Origin: Tetrahymena thermophila SB210
Lineage: Eukaryota > Ciliophora > Oligohymenophorea > Hymenostomatida > Tetrahymenidae
Assembly (NCBI RefSeq): GCF_000189635.1
Contig: NW_002476559.1
Coordinates: 1,302,001 to 1,366,000, forward strand
Length of the DNA stretch: 64,000 bases
Direction of reading: 5' to 3'
The notes under the pieces are model-generated. The model searched no databases. It was not told the DNA's origin and saw only the letters and a program-made list of their open reading frames with translations. Positions 52,902 through 64,000 of the stretch are shown in pieces (position 1 is the stretch's first letter; every line of letters starts with the position of its first letter). The position numbers and the translations under genes are program-made.

Positions 52902-53659
52902 ATGTAAATTGCTGCTTATCAACAAATAAAGCAAGCGTAAAATCACATAAACAGTATTCAAGTAATAGCAGGATTTATTTAATAGCAAAAAAATTGTTTG
53001 TATCGTAACATTCTGTATTGTAGGGATAATTCTGTCGCAATTGAATGTTTTAGACATTATAAAAATAACTTTTTAAAAATTTAAGTAGATGCTACTGCAA
53101 TATGTAATGAGTCTTAAAATTAAAGACATGAAAGTAAGTTATTACTATTTATTATTAGAAAAAATTTGCATATATAATTGAAAATAAAGTAGATTTTGAA
53201 TCGTCCTAGTTGGAAATAGATGTGAGTGAATTAGAAAGTAGCCAAGATTTTCAAGAAAAGAAAGATGTATTGGATTTTTTAGGTAAAAATAAGCTAAACG
53301 TATACAAAAATATTTTGTATGCTTTTAACAAGCATATTCTTAGCTGTAAAGATGAGAAACTAATAGAATTATATGAGTCATTTACATAGAATTGGAATTA
53401 TTTGCATATTTAAAGGAGAGTAAGTTAAAACCTCAAAGACAATGTTAGACCAAGCTTAAAATTTAGAAACCTATTAAAAAGCTAAAACTTAAATAAAATA
53501 TTTATACATTTTCTACAAAATATAGAAGAATTTTGGCTTAAAAATTCTAAAATAAAAGATAAAGAAGTATATAATAACTCTATATCTCTTTTATTAAAGG
53601 GTTATGAACATGGCACACTTATTAAACACATTTAGTACTATAGAAAAAGTAAAAAATGA
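52902..53659 (+). CDS. Local-family short basic protein, copy 2 (about 223 aa)
   Basis: The core (about residues 95-223) is clearly paralogous to copies 1 and 3: FLGKNKLNVYKNILYAFNKH, a cysteine in SCKDEK, QNLKDNVRPSLK, FIHFLQNIEEFWL, SKIKDKE and a basic YYRKSKK end, with TGA at 53657. The core exon has no internal methionine, so a start must come from an upstream exon. The best model joins 52902-53103 to 53190-53659 in phase across an 86-base GTAATG...TAAAG intron. The upstream exon reads as coherent protein (IAAYQQIKQAQNHINSIQV...) but shows no similarity to the other copies, so the first exon is less sure than the core. Confidence 0.6.
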
Positions 53660-55489
53660 AAAGAAAGTAATTTATATACTAATAAATAAATAAACTAATA
53701 AATATATAAATAAATATATTACTTTATTTTTAATTGTTTTTAATGTTTCATTTAAAAGCGTGTAAAATATTTTTCAAAATAAAAAAATATAAGAAACCTT
53801 TAATTTACATTATAACTTTAATATATTATAAGTAGCAGCAAACTACCTAACTAACTAACTATCTATCTATCTATAACTACTATTTCTTATCTTAATTTTA
53901 TAATATTTTTTGTTAAAAATAATAAAGAAGATACAAGTTACTCCCAGATAAAACTTACAAAATTATTTTATATTCTCATCACTAAAACTTTCATATAACA
54001 TAAAAGCTAAGTATCTTTGTTAAACCTTTTGAAAATTTTCCAATTTTTTCACTTCATATTTTTTATGTAGTTTGTATGATGGTTGGTTGATTGATCAAAT
54101 TTAAAATGAAAAATATAATCAAGGTTTATTTAAATTTTAACATTACTTAAGTTCATTCAAATATCTTCTGAGTAAAATAACTGATTTATTTATTTACTTA
54201 AATTAAAAAAAAATATTTTACCAAAAACGAATGTACTTTGATAAACAATATCAATCTGTAATAAGTAACACTTTTTTATTTAAGACTTAATATTTTTCAA
54301 TTAAATTAAAGTAAAAATACATCGAATAATCATTTAAACAGAGCAATTTAAATAAATCAAAGATGTTACTAATTTACAAACATTTGTTTGTATAATAGTC
54401 AAAACTTAATTAAATTAATATTGTTTAATTTAACCAATTATTGTTTCGAACACAAAAAATCATTATAAAAGTAAAGTAAATTGATCTGAAATGATTTTTA
54501 TTTTAGAGAAAGCAAATATTTTTTTAAAACTTCAACAATTCATTAAATTCATAATTTATTAATTAGTATAATTGTTAATATTTATTAAAACAACTTGACA
54601 TGTAAAGATTTTTAATCAAGTCGATTCAGTCCTCATCATAAAGTAAAAAATATTGAATTTATTTATAAATAAAAAAAACTTAACTATTTTTCAACAAATT
54701 AGGAATGAGATATGTATGTAACACTAACCTTAAGAAATTTTATTATGATGGATATTAATTAGCTTAACTAAAATAATAAATTTTCTTATTCAGTAATACT
54801 AAGTTATCATAAAACTTTTAACTTCAATTTCGCAATTCTCAAATCAAAAGATAATATATATTAATAAATTACAAACAATTTTTTTTTTGTAAAACATTTT
54901 AAAAATTAAAAAAAATATCAATAAAAAAATGAAGTTTTGTAATGAATATAATCAAGTAGAAATAGAAATTTTATTTATTATTTAAATTCTTTTATGAATT
55001 TTCTATTATTCATGTAAGCTTTAATAATAAATTTATAAAAAACCCAAAAATTTATTAAAATATTTCTTTTGGAACTATCTATTTGAATTAATGATGTTAT
55101 TTCAAATACTAATCTTAACTTTAAATTAAGAGTTTAATTGATTAGTTGACTTATTATTCATATTATTTTAATACATTTTTTTGTTAATTAATGCCAAAAT
55201 TATAATTTATATGATCCTAAAAGGGATTCTTCAATTTAAATGTAAGTATCTGTCCCATTTTGAAATTATATCTCCAAATTTAAAATAAATATTAAAAATT
55301 ATGTTTGGTTGAGGCAAGTAGAAGTAATAATTTAGATTATAATATATATGAGTGTAATTGATATTAAATGAAATTTAATAGTAATTTATGTTGCCATCAA
55401 AAAAGGAAAAAATGCAGGTAAAATTAAGTGGAAAACTTATTTATTAGTGGCATAAATTTAATTAAAAAATAATTCAAAATTTAATTTTA
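53660..55489. other. Gene-poor AT-rich stretch
   Basis: A CTAA/CTAT microsatellite lies at 53845-53876. No gene or RNA was seen. Confidence 0.65.
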
Positions 55490-56045
55490 CAAATTAATAG
55501 ATAACCTTAATAATCTAAGCACATTCAAATTATAACATAGCTAAATTTATGGATTTAATAAGTGAAGAATTTTAGTAGAAAAAATTCATTTTAAATTGAA
55601 AAGGGATTATAACACAGAGTTTTAAATCTAATTTCTATCATTTAGTTAAATATGAATATATATGATGATACGATCCTTGATTGATTGGACCAAATAAGGT
55701 GCTGCAATGGTTTTAAATATTAAGAATAATGTATACTTACTTTTCTCAATATTGTTTTCTATTAGCTCATTTCAAATCATTTTAATGATTTTACTTTTCT
55801 TATAGAGTAAGAATTAGTAGATTGTATATTTTTTATGAAAAGAAGGGTTATGATAGAGGTTACTTAGATGTTTTTTTTAAGTTTATAAGCAAAATAAATG
55901 AAAAAAATATGTTTTTTTTAGTTTTGACCAAAAATATAAAGGGTCTTTTCACTCTAAAACTTTTGTTTTTATTTTATTTATAATCCTAATCCTGTGATTA
56001 TTTAACTCTTGCAATCCAACAATAGCATGTCTCTGTTGTGATTAT
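55490..56045 (+). pseudogene. Decayed papain-family cysteine protease
   Basis: Nucleotide similarity to the intact protease at 58261 runs in order through the segment: GATAACCTTAA...AACATAGCTAAATTTATGGA (prodomain), AGTGAAGAATTTTA, GATTGGACCAAATAAGGTGC (start of the mature enzyme), AGAGGTTACTTAGATG..., TTTTGACCAAAAATATAAAG, and CAACAATAGCATGTCTCTGT. The stretch encoding the active-site CGSCWAFS is replaced by unrelated AT-rich sequence, frame is lost repeatedly, and the His/Asn end is missing. It is a dead copy of a host gene. A decayed copy of the local family gene follows about 250 bases downstream. Confidence 0.85.
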
Positions 56046-56299
56046 TATCTTATTTATTTATTTATTTCTTTACAAAAAATTGATATAAATAGGCTGATTT
56101 TATTCTTTTTTAGCTGCTTACAATTTAGTTTTGTAAAAAAATTGTATTCGAATATTTAAAATGTATTGATAAAATGAAATTAGAATTTGAAATAATAATT
56201 GAATTCTAAAAATAATTAATTTTATTGAGAGTTAATATGTATTAACGAATAATCAAATCCATCCAGAATTATAAAAAATATACGAAAACATTACTAAAT

Positions 56300-56575
56300 A
56301 TAAGCGTAATTTTTAGTATTTAAAAAGAAGAATATGCCAAAATTTAAAAATTGATTCTATGTGTAATTTAAATATGAAGAATCTATTAAAAAGTGAAAAT
56401 AAAACATTAATTTTTATTTATTTTCTTATGCACTCAGATAAATTTTGGTTTTGAAAACTTTAAATTTTAAAATTAGGAGGAATATAAAAATTATATTTCT
56501 TTGATTTTGAAAGCAATCTAACCAAATATACTAGTTTAAAAAACCAAGATGCTTAATTTATTTTGGAAATAGTTT
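56300..56575 (+). pseudogene. Decayed copy of the local-family gene
   Basis: Matches the 3' half of the gene at 60532: AATTTAAAAATTGATTC...TGTAATTTAAATATGAAGAATCT, then CTTATGCACTCAGATAAATTTTGG (intact copy: CTTACGCATTCAGAAAAACTTTGG), then AGGAGGAATATAAAAATTATATTTC and TTGATTTTGAAAGCAA. TGA codons interrupt the frame (for example just after the HSDKFWF block) and the 5' half is absent. Together with the dead protease it forms a second, ruined protease-plus-family-gene pair. Confidence 0.8.
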
Positions 56576-56862
56576 GAGTAAAACAAACTTCTTATTTTTA
56601 AATATATTTATCTTAATTCTATTAAGTTAAGAAGTTAATCTTAAAGAGTTTTTTTCTGTTAAACATAAATATCTACTTAATAAAAAGTTTTCTAAAATAA
56701 ATGGTGAATTTTTAAATAAATAATAAAAATGCTTTTCTAGATATATAATACAAGTTTTCAATTTGCTATTAATATCATTTTTTTAAATTAATTTCAATGT
56801 TATTACTGTTTATAGAGATTAAAAGTCTCTAAAAATAATTAATTAATTAATAAGTACTAAAG

Positions 56863-57150
56863 ATGATTTACCATAAGAATTGTAGCTTCGCTTTTCATAT
56901 TTTGAAGAAAATAGAAAGGTTGTAAGAAAACATAAAATAGTTTGAAAATTTTGCTACTTTTTATAAAGATTCAAAGACAGCTAACCCGTATTTTTATATA
57001 AATAAAATAATATTTTCGACTTTGTGGAAATCTTGGAATTTTATAAGCCGTTCAAATCCAAATTAATTAATTTATTTAAATTTCATTCAAGAATTGTCTA
57101 ATAATTTTTTAATAAAATTTCAAAACATAAATATTTCCTCAATACCCTGA
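56863..57150 (+). CDS. Doubtful small open frame (95 aa)
   Basis: An uninterrupted 96-codon frame with TGA stop and protein-like text (AFHILKKIERLQENIKQFEN, STLWKSWNFISRSNPN), slightly GC-richer than its surroundings. No domain is recognised and it may be a fragment of a larger decayed gene. Confidence 0.25.
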
Positions 57151-57339
57151 AGAAACATCCTTCAATATTATAAAAAAATATTTAAATTTAATTTGATATT
57201 GTCTTATACAATAAATTAATTTTCATCCATTAATTTTTTAAACTATCAGATATATAAACAATATTAACAGTAATATAATATTTTTATTTTTTTTTGGACT
57301 CTATGAATGTATAAATATATTATTAAAATACAATACCCA

Positions 57340-57500
57340 ATAAAAATAGTGAATGGGGTACATAAATTTCCAAACAGGTAATAGAATCTAAAACCCTCCC
57401 TGATCACACAAACTTAATCCCATAGAACTAATATGGAACACTATGAAAAAAAGTTAAATAATGGTCTTAAGAAGATTTAAAAGTTTAAAAATTCATTTTT
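57340..57500 (+). mobile_element. Relic of a Tc1/mariner-like DDE transposase
   Basis: One plus-strand frame reads NPP, a TGA, then SHKLNPIELIWNTMKK. This fits the conserved C-terminal signature of Tc1/mariner and IS630-type (DDE_3) transposases, PPYSPDLNPIEN.W..LK, with the TGA standing at the aromatic position. The glutamate of NPIE would be the third catalytic residue (codon 57424-57426). The patch is distinctly GC-richer than its flanks. The rest of the transposase and terminal inverted repeats are not visible, so only a fragment survives. An internal TGA shows it is dead as read. Confidence 0.5.
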
Positions 57501-58260
57501 TAACCAATTCCTCATTTATTTAAAATTAAGTAAGTAAGTAAGAGTGGAATAAAATCCTTATATTAATTCATATTATATTTTCTTTTACAAAATTTTGAAT
57601 GAATCTTTTCTGAATCAGAAATATTTGTGTAAACTTTTATATATCTCAAATTAAGATATTAGGGAGAATAATAAATTGTAAATCAAATAAAATCCAAAAA
57701 ATTAATAAAAGATTTAGCTTGAAAGCATCTAATTAATTAATTTACGTAAAATATTTATTTCAAAAATAATCCTTAACTTTTAATTAAGACTTTTGTATGT
57801 CTATTGTTAATATCGATTTTTCTAGTTGTTACAAAAGTTAAGTCAAAGTTATCATTTATATGAAACATATTACCATACGGTATAAATTAATGCAAACTCT
57901 TGTGCTATTTTTAAATTTATAGTCAAATTTTATGAAAACCTTTAAAAATTCTTTTCCTTACTAAGAGCAGAAATAATAACTTAGATTTTATCGTCTCTTG
58001 GGATAAATTGATAAGAAATTAAATTTGCTTATAGTTGATTTTACCATACAAAAGATCCAAAAGGAAACAATTAAAAAATACAAATAAAATGAAGTGGAAA
58101 ATTTAATCGCGTCCTAACTTTAATTAAAATACCACTGAAAATATCAACTTACAAAAAAAAGGAAAATCTATTGATAGCGAATTGATTATATACCATTTTG
58201 GAAATCCCTATAATATAAATAATTTATCAAAATATTTAAATTAAAAACAAAATTTTTAAA
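57501..58260. other. Upstream flank of the cysteine protease
   Basis: AT-rich, with long TGA-free frames on both strands at about 57760-58030 that I could not assign. No clear promoter motif. Confidence 0.5.
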
Positions 58261-59259
58261 ATGCAAAAGCTAATTGTATTTGTCGCAGCTGCTTTTATCA
58301 TAGCATCTACTGCTGTTTTGATAATTGAATCATAATCATCTGTTGAAGAAGTTATTATCAACAGTGACATTATAGCTGCTCAAAAATGGTAAGAGTTCCT
58401 TAAAAAACACTCAATCACCTACAAGACTATTGAAGAAAAGCTTCACAGATTTGCCGTCTTCAGAGATAACCTTAAAAAAATTGAAGGACACTCAAACTAT
58501 GGCATAACTAAATTCATGGACTTAACCAGTGAAGAATTTTAATAGAGATATCTCAGATTAAAGACAAACACTATTAAAAGATAAAACTTTAAATCAAATC
58601 CCAAAAATGCTTAGTTAAATATGAAATTAGGTGATGATATCATCATTGACTGGACTAAAAAAGGTGCTGTTACTCCTGTTAAAGATTAAGAATAATGCGG
58701 TTCTTGCTGGGCATTCTCTGCTACAGGTGCATTAGAATCTGCTACTTTCATTTCTACAGGAACTCTTCCTTCTCTCTCTGAACAAGAACTAGTAGACTGC
58801 TCTACCTCTTATGGAAATGAGGGTTGCGATGGTGGTGATATGGATGCCGCTTTTAAGTTCATTCACGATAATAACATTGCAACTGAAAAAGAATATACTT
58901 ACAGAGGTTTTGACCAAAAATGTAAAGGAACTTAGTATCCTACAACTTATGGACTTTCATCCTTTGTAGATGTATAATCATGTGATGAATTAGTTGCTGC
59001 TATTTAACAATAGCCTGTTTCTGTTGCAGTTGATGCTACTAACTGGCAATATTATGAATTTGGCACATTCAACGACTGCTTTGATAATCTAAACCATGGC
59101 GTATTGCTTGTTGGTTATAATTCTAAAACCCACCAATGGAAAGTTAAGAATTCTTGGGGTACTTCTTGGGGTGAAGATGGTTACATTAGACTGGGCGCCT
59201 CTACAAAATACCTAAATACCTGCGGTATCTGCGAATAAGCTTCATACCCTATTGTTTGA
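58261..59259 (+). CDS. Papain-family (C1A, cathepsin L-like) cysteine protease (332 aa)
   Basis: Secreted or lysosomal/phagosomal peptidase made as a proenzyme. Single exon, 332 residues, typical for cathepsin L. Residues 1-22 form a signal peptide ([20 protein letters not shown]). Residues about 38-100 are the I29 inhibitor prodomain (KWQEFLKKHS...RFAVFRDNL...[12 protein letters not shown]). The mature enzyme starts near 128 ([15 protein letters not shown]). The catalytic set is complete: oxyanion Gln143, Cys149 in CGSCWAFS, His279 in NHGVLLVGY and Asn297 in KNSWGTSWG, plus disulfide cysteines in [13 protein letters not shown]. Codon use is markedly more GC-rich than the flanks, typical of a well-expressed ciliate gene. 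A dead relative lies 2.2 kb upstream. Confidence 0.97.
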
Positions 59260-60531
59260 AATAAATTTAAAAATGTAATAAATTGATAATTCAATAATTA
59301 TAAGCAAAGTATTATATATTTTAGATTTTTATAATGATATAAAATATTTTAATTTTTTTAAATTTGTGATCAAAAAATATTTACATTTTGAGTTAATTAT
59401 TTTAAAAGATTAAAATTAAATATAATTTTATTTCCCAAAAAAAATAATAAACAATCAAACAAACAAATAAACAAAAAAATTCACCATTTTTAGAATTTAA
59501 AAGAAACTATTTAATAAAGGAAAATAATGTGACAGATAGATTGATTTTAAATAAAAATTGAAAACTTTAATTATAACAATAAAACTGATATCAAATAATT
59601 TGATTATTGACCTGAAATAAAATTACAATACTATTTAATAAAGTCACATAAATAATACCTAATATAAAATTAATCCATTTAATTTTTTTATGTTAAATAA
59701 AAATCATTAATTATTAATTAATTGTGTAAATTTTTTTACATAATGATAAAGTGAATTAATTAACTTAATCGACTTTCTTTATTTTCAAAAAGAATAATTC
59801 TTCTTTCACAAAAATAGAATGTATGCTGAATTATAATTTTTAAAATAACTGATGTTTATAATAAATATATTAATATACTTATTATTTTGTATATTTTAAA
59901 AGAAGAATAGTGAGGCTGGTTTTAAATTTTTTTCTAACATTTTTTATGCCTATGTGTTCTTTAAATATCTATTTTTACAACTTAAATTTTCTGCTAAAAC
60001 TAATATAAAATATCTAATAATGGTAATATTATGAATAAGTAAGAGCAAGCATTATGAGACAAATTTTTATTTTAATTGAATTTCCATGATTATTCATATA
60101 AAAAATGTAAATTAATTATTTATAAATAAAATAAGAGCTTTTCAAAAATTAAAAGCTAAATTTTTTTCATTTTTATTAAGAATTTAATTTAAGTAAACAT
60201 TCAAATCAAAAGGTTTTTATATTTTTGGCATTGATTTTAACATTTTATGAAAAAATTGTTTTAATTTACTTAGTAAAATAAGGGAAAATTGCATAAGATA
60301 AAATCTGGTTAGAGATAGGGTTGATTTTGTTCTGAAATAAAATTACTTCTGATTTTAATATTATTGCTTTTGATGAATTAATTGTTTCTTTTGTTTTTTT
60401 CTACAGTAAAATTAACTAAAAGACTTTCATATGATGATATATTTAACTTTTTAAATTCACTAAAAACCTCATAAAACTTGATAAAAGAAATAGTAAATAA
60501 TTAATAAAAATCAAAATTAAAAAGATAAAAA
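59260..60531. other. AT-rich spacer
   Basis: Spacer between the protease and the third family gene. CAAA/AAAC repeats occur near 59455. Nothing else was seen. Confidence 0.65.
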
Positions 60532-61212
60532 ATGGAAGAAATAAAGAGAGCAAAATTCAAATTTATTAACTTCAAATAATTAACTGAGATGTAAAATGAA
60601 TAAAGGAAGAAACAGATATACGAATAAGATTATGAAGAGTAAAGATGTAAATACAAGATTTTCAAATACGATAACAACTATGATTGTTTATTTTCTTATA
60701 AAGAATACATAAAAAACTTTTAAAACTAACTAAACTCAAATTAATAAAATTTCTAATATGAATAAACCTCTCCTTCTGACAATGTATATGATGAAAATGA
60801 AGAAGTTACTAACTTTTTGTAATAAAACAAAAAAAATATTTACAAAAATATTATAAAAAGCTTTAAAAGACACATTAAAAATTGCATAGATCCTGTTTTA
60901 TAAAAGCTGTACGAAAATCTTACTTAAGAAATATGCAGTTTTTAGAAAATATAGCAAAGCATATAAAAAAATTTAAAAATCGAAGGTAGGTGCAATTTAA
61001 AGTTAAAGAATTTATTAACAAGCTAAAAATATTCTAAAATTTTTATTTATTACCTTACGCATTCAGAAAAACTTTGGCTATAAAAATCTAGATTATCAAA
61101 TAAGGAGGAGTATAAGCATTATATTTCTTTAATTTTGAAAGCAAACTAGTAAAAAATACTAATTCAAAATACTCAGCATTATAACAAAAAAAGATAATAA
61201 AATTATAAATGA
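60532..61212 (+). CDS. Local-family short basic protein, copy 3 (226 aa)
   Basis: Single exon, TGA stop at 61210. The core (about 97-226) aligns with copies 1 and 2: NFLQQNKKNIYKNIIKSFKRH, then C.DP, QKNLKIEGRCNLKLKNLL, FIYYLTHSEKLWL, SRLSNKEEYK, and a basic end with QHYNKKRQQ. The first 96 residues are charged (many K/E/Q) with tyrosine-rich patches and differ from the other copies. No signal peptide or membrane span. It follows the protease on the same strand at 1.27 kb, the same order as in the decayed pair upstream. Function unknown. Confidence 0.8.
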
Positions 61213-62019
61213 AAATTATGACGTATATTAATTAATTTCTTGTTTTCATTCAAAAATTAGTGTGTTATGTATCTGTAAACCACATAATTTTGTTTAATAA
61301 AAAGAGTAAATTTTACTATTTATTTGAATAGCTTACAATTTTCTTGCCAAATTATTTTTATTTTGTTGTTAAGAAACGCCTTTATGATAATAATTTAAGT
61401 AAAATAAACTTGTTTGTTTTTTTCATTTTATAAAATAAAAAAATATTAATTTTTTTTTTAAGTGTTTTTTATTAAAGTTAAAAAAAAAATAATTTTCATT
61501 TAGTGGATTTTATAAAAGTTCATTTAAAACAATTGCTTCATAAAATATGCTTTGTATTTTTATGTAAAAACTTAATTATATCAAATATTTTTGCAAAAAA
61601 AAAATATGCTCTTTATTCATCAATTTGCTATATTTTAATAAAGTAAGTTAATCAATTGTCAAATTAAAGAATTATGTTTTAATAAATTTATTCATAATTT
61701 TTTAATTAACTTTTCAAGCCAATTACTAACTAAGTTATTGGTGATTTTAGTAAAGATGTTTAAATCTATTCAGAAGATGTATAAATAATATTTCAAAATA
61801 TCAATACTCACTCAAAAATTTTTAAAAATATTTTTTATTTTGCATAAAAATAAAAGTTAAATGTACACCTTAAATTAAGTAAATGAATGTTACATGAAAT
61901 ATTTTTTGAAAGATTAAACATTTAAATTCACAAAAAATACAAAATGCTTAAAATTTAATACAGCCTCTTACAACAAGATTTTAAAAAATTTTTTATTTCT
62001 TATATTTAAATTTTTTATT
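61213..62019. other. AT-rich spacer between convergent genes
   Basis: Plain AT-rich spacer. No feature was seen. Confidence 0.7.
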
Positions 62020-64000
62020 TCATTTTAACTCAGTAGAGGCATTTAATTGATTATCATTAAAAGTAAAGAGAGCGTGCTCTGACACTGAGTAAATAGGATT
62101 TTTTACTTAAGGTTAGAATGAAGTCAAGAATTTTTCATTTTTCTACTAATTACTGACTGAGTCAACGAAACTTAAATCTGATTTGCTTTTGTAATAAGGT
62201 GTGCTTTAGTTTTACAATAGCTAAATAAATTCATCCTATCTATTTTTACGAAGCTTTTTCATAAAAATAAAAGAAACAAATATAAAACTGAGAGTTAAGA
62301 AAAGAGGCAGTGCCACCAATCCTGTAAATTTAAGCCATTCTTTCATAGACTAATCATTTGTATCTATAATTGGATTTACAAAAATGGCCTAATTGCATAC
62401 AGGTATCATATATTTATTATTTGTGCAAACCTCAACAGAGGATTTATCAGAGATATCACTTTTAACTATCAAGTAAGGTTGATCGTTTACAGGGTATTCA
62501 AATAGTTTGAAATTACCATCTTATGATAAAATAATATCAAAGTATAGGTCCTAATTTTCTTATCTAAAAGACATAGAAGATAGCGCAATAGTTGGGTTAG
62601 AGCCATTTGTATAGTTGATTGATTAAACCATAGAAACGGTTTGGTTGCTTACTAAGGTAGTTTTACCCTTCAATATTTTTTTGTTGGCTTAAATTTTTTA
62701 AAATAAAAAAAATGAGTGATAAGAAAATGAGCATCAAACAACTTTCGTCTGCTTTACATAAAAGCATTAGAGATTGATTATAATAAATTTGTCAATAAAT
62801 GTTGGCTATTAAATGAATGAATCAATTTTTATTTTGTATTTTTTTTAAATTAATCAAATATCAGGTAAAAATTTAATGGAAAAATAATGATTTTTAACTG
62901 GCTGATTTTAGGGCTGACAAATAAAAAATTTAGTTTACAAATAAGTTCTTTTTAAATCGATTGTTACTTGTTGATATTGTTTTTTAATTAACTTCAATTA
63001 TTTTATATTCATTTTTAAATAAATAATAAAAAAGTATTCATTGAACATTTTTTTTTATTTTAATCAATTAAAATATTTCTCAAAGTTATTTTGTTTGAGA
63101 TTTTTAAGTTTAGCTTTTTGTTTTTTAAGTTTTCTTAATCCAATTTGAGTATTATTGATTTTAATTCATAAAAGTTAATTGATTACAATAAATTTCATTT
63201 TTAATCAATTTATGAATTTTTCCTGATAAATTCTAATAATAATAATAATTAAAACAAACTCATTTTTATTATATTTTTTCTGCCATATTTTGGTTACAAA
63301 AATAAGAAAATTTGAAAAAAGAATGTTTTTCCTTAAAATTAAAATTTTTTTTATAATAAATAAGAATAATTTACCCTTATTTTTAAAGAGTTTACCATCA
63401 GAATCATCAGAGTCGTCACCATCCTCACCATCGTCAGAATTTTGATGAATTTTATATACCTTGAGGATACTTTAAATTGTAGAATTTCTATCAGGTATTG
63501 TAGAATTAATACTAGGTTTATTTATTTGAGCACACATTATGATAAAAAAGTTATGGTATTTGAGTATAGTTTGCTAATTATTGTTGAAATAATTATTGCA
63601 CCAAGCATACTAGCTGTATGTAATAATTTTCGATATATTATCTGAATCTTTGAAATCAGAGTCATGCCAAAGCTGTTTTGAACTAATGTTTTTAGCGTCT
63701 TTCTTTTTTATTATAGCATATGGATCTTCCGATTAGAATGTTGTAAACTCTAAAATTGAAAATTCATTAATAATGATAACGCTCGAGTCATATGTGTTAG
63801 GCTGGAATGTAATTTAACTCCTCAAATGTGTAAAAGGTTATAAATATGTTTAATATGATTTAATAAAGCTGTTGAACAAATCAGAATATATGTCTTCGTA
63901 ATATGCATTGAAAACTAACTTTGCATTTCCTGTACTTTGTTTAGTGCTACTTTCACTGATTATAATTAAAACAGAAAAATATTTTAAATATATATTTTGC
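62020..64000 (-). CDS. Type I single-pass membrane protein, N-terminally partial
   Basis: Two exons are visible on the minus strand, 63955-63375 and 62687-62020, joined in phase across a 687-base intron. The gene enters from beyond the right edge, probably across another intron with its acceptor at 63956. The outer part is tyrosine/asparagine/serine-rich (VFNAYYEDIYSDLFNSF...) with an acidic SDDGEDGDDSDDSD stretch, then a beta-rich segment with a cysteine pair. A single membrane span (TGLVALPLFLTLSFIFVSFIF) is followed by basic KKLRKNR, giving a cytoplasmic tail of about 85 residues. Stop TGA at 62022. I do not recognise the ectodomain; a surface or lysosomal protein is likely from topology alone. 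Confidence 0.7.

Noticed and set aside
52848-53057. Minus-strand open frame of 69 codons
   Set aside because: Antisense to the likely first exon of the local-family gene at 52902, with hydrophobic AT-driven content.
53133-53158. A possible 25-base intron (GTAAGT...TTAG) giving an alternative start for local-family copy 2
   Set aside because: Introns that short suit Paramecium, but every firm intron in this window is over 40 bases. The 86-base alternative also fits in phase.
57760-58030. Overlapping protein-like frames on both strands before the protease
   Set aside because: Neither has a recognisable motif, and both strands being open points to low TGA density rather than a gene.
1-64000. 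CRISPR arrays, operons and Shine-Dalgarno sites
   Set aside because: The genetic code, spliceosomal introns and eukaryotic families show a nuclear genome. The simple repeats are microsatellites without spacers.
1-64000. Telomeric G4T2 repeats or rDNA
   Set aside because: No run of the ciliate telomere repeat or ribosomal RNA sequence was seen, so the window is internal to a chromosome.

Overview
This window is nuclear DNA of an oligohymenophorean ciliate, most like a Tetrahymena macronuclear chromosome. Every convincing gene reads TAA and TAG as glutamine and ends only at TGA. The DNA is very AT-rich, introns are short AT-rich GT...AG units, and many proteins carry Q/N/S-rich stretches. Under this code random TGA-free runs of roughly 60 codons are expected, so short open frames were accepted only when exon phases, domains or paralogs supported them.

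Layout: 1-2413 (+) mitochondrial ribosomal protein mS29/DAP3 (5' end outside the window); 3241-6511 (-) coiled-coil Q/N-rich protein; about 6665-6837 a GC-richer island that may be a small RNA; 7391-7463 (+) tRNA-Phe; 8484-9697 (-) HSCB iron-sulfur co-chaperone; about 4 kb without a firm gene, holding a 350-bp tandem repeat; 13689-17784 (+) importin beta; 18892-20028 (+) a Rap1-like telomere protein candidate; 21707-25642 (+) a 1311-residue low-complexity protein; 26847-28133 (+) TPR protein; 28845-34875 (+) degenerate kinase domain + proline-rich + MORN giant; 36204-37720 (+) membrane RING-H2 ubiquitin ligase; 38792-40845 (-) WD40 protein; 42842-47560 (-) 1519-residue two-membrane-span TPR protein with a Cache-like ectodomain.

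The right third (48-62 kb) is different: gene-poor, repeat-like, and built around a local family of short basic proteins that I do not recognise (copies at 49236, 52902 and 60532, plus a relic at 56300). Beside two of them lies a papain-type cysteine protease: an intact one at 58261-59259 and a decayed one at 55490-56045. The order protease-then-family-gene occurs twice, once dead and once alive, so a segment was duplicated and one copy has rotted. A relic of a Tc1/mariner-like DDE transposase (57340-57500) lies between the two. A type I membrane protein runs off the right edge (62020-64000, -).

The genes do not form one pathway. mS29 and HSCB are mitochondrial, importin beta and the Rap1-like protein nuclear, the RING, TPR/Cache and type I proteins membrane-bound. 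Product names come from reading the translations by eye; no database search was run.
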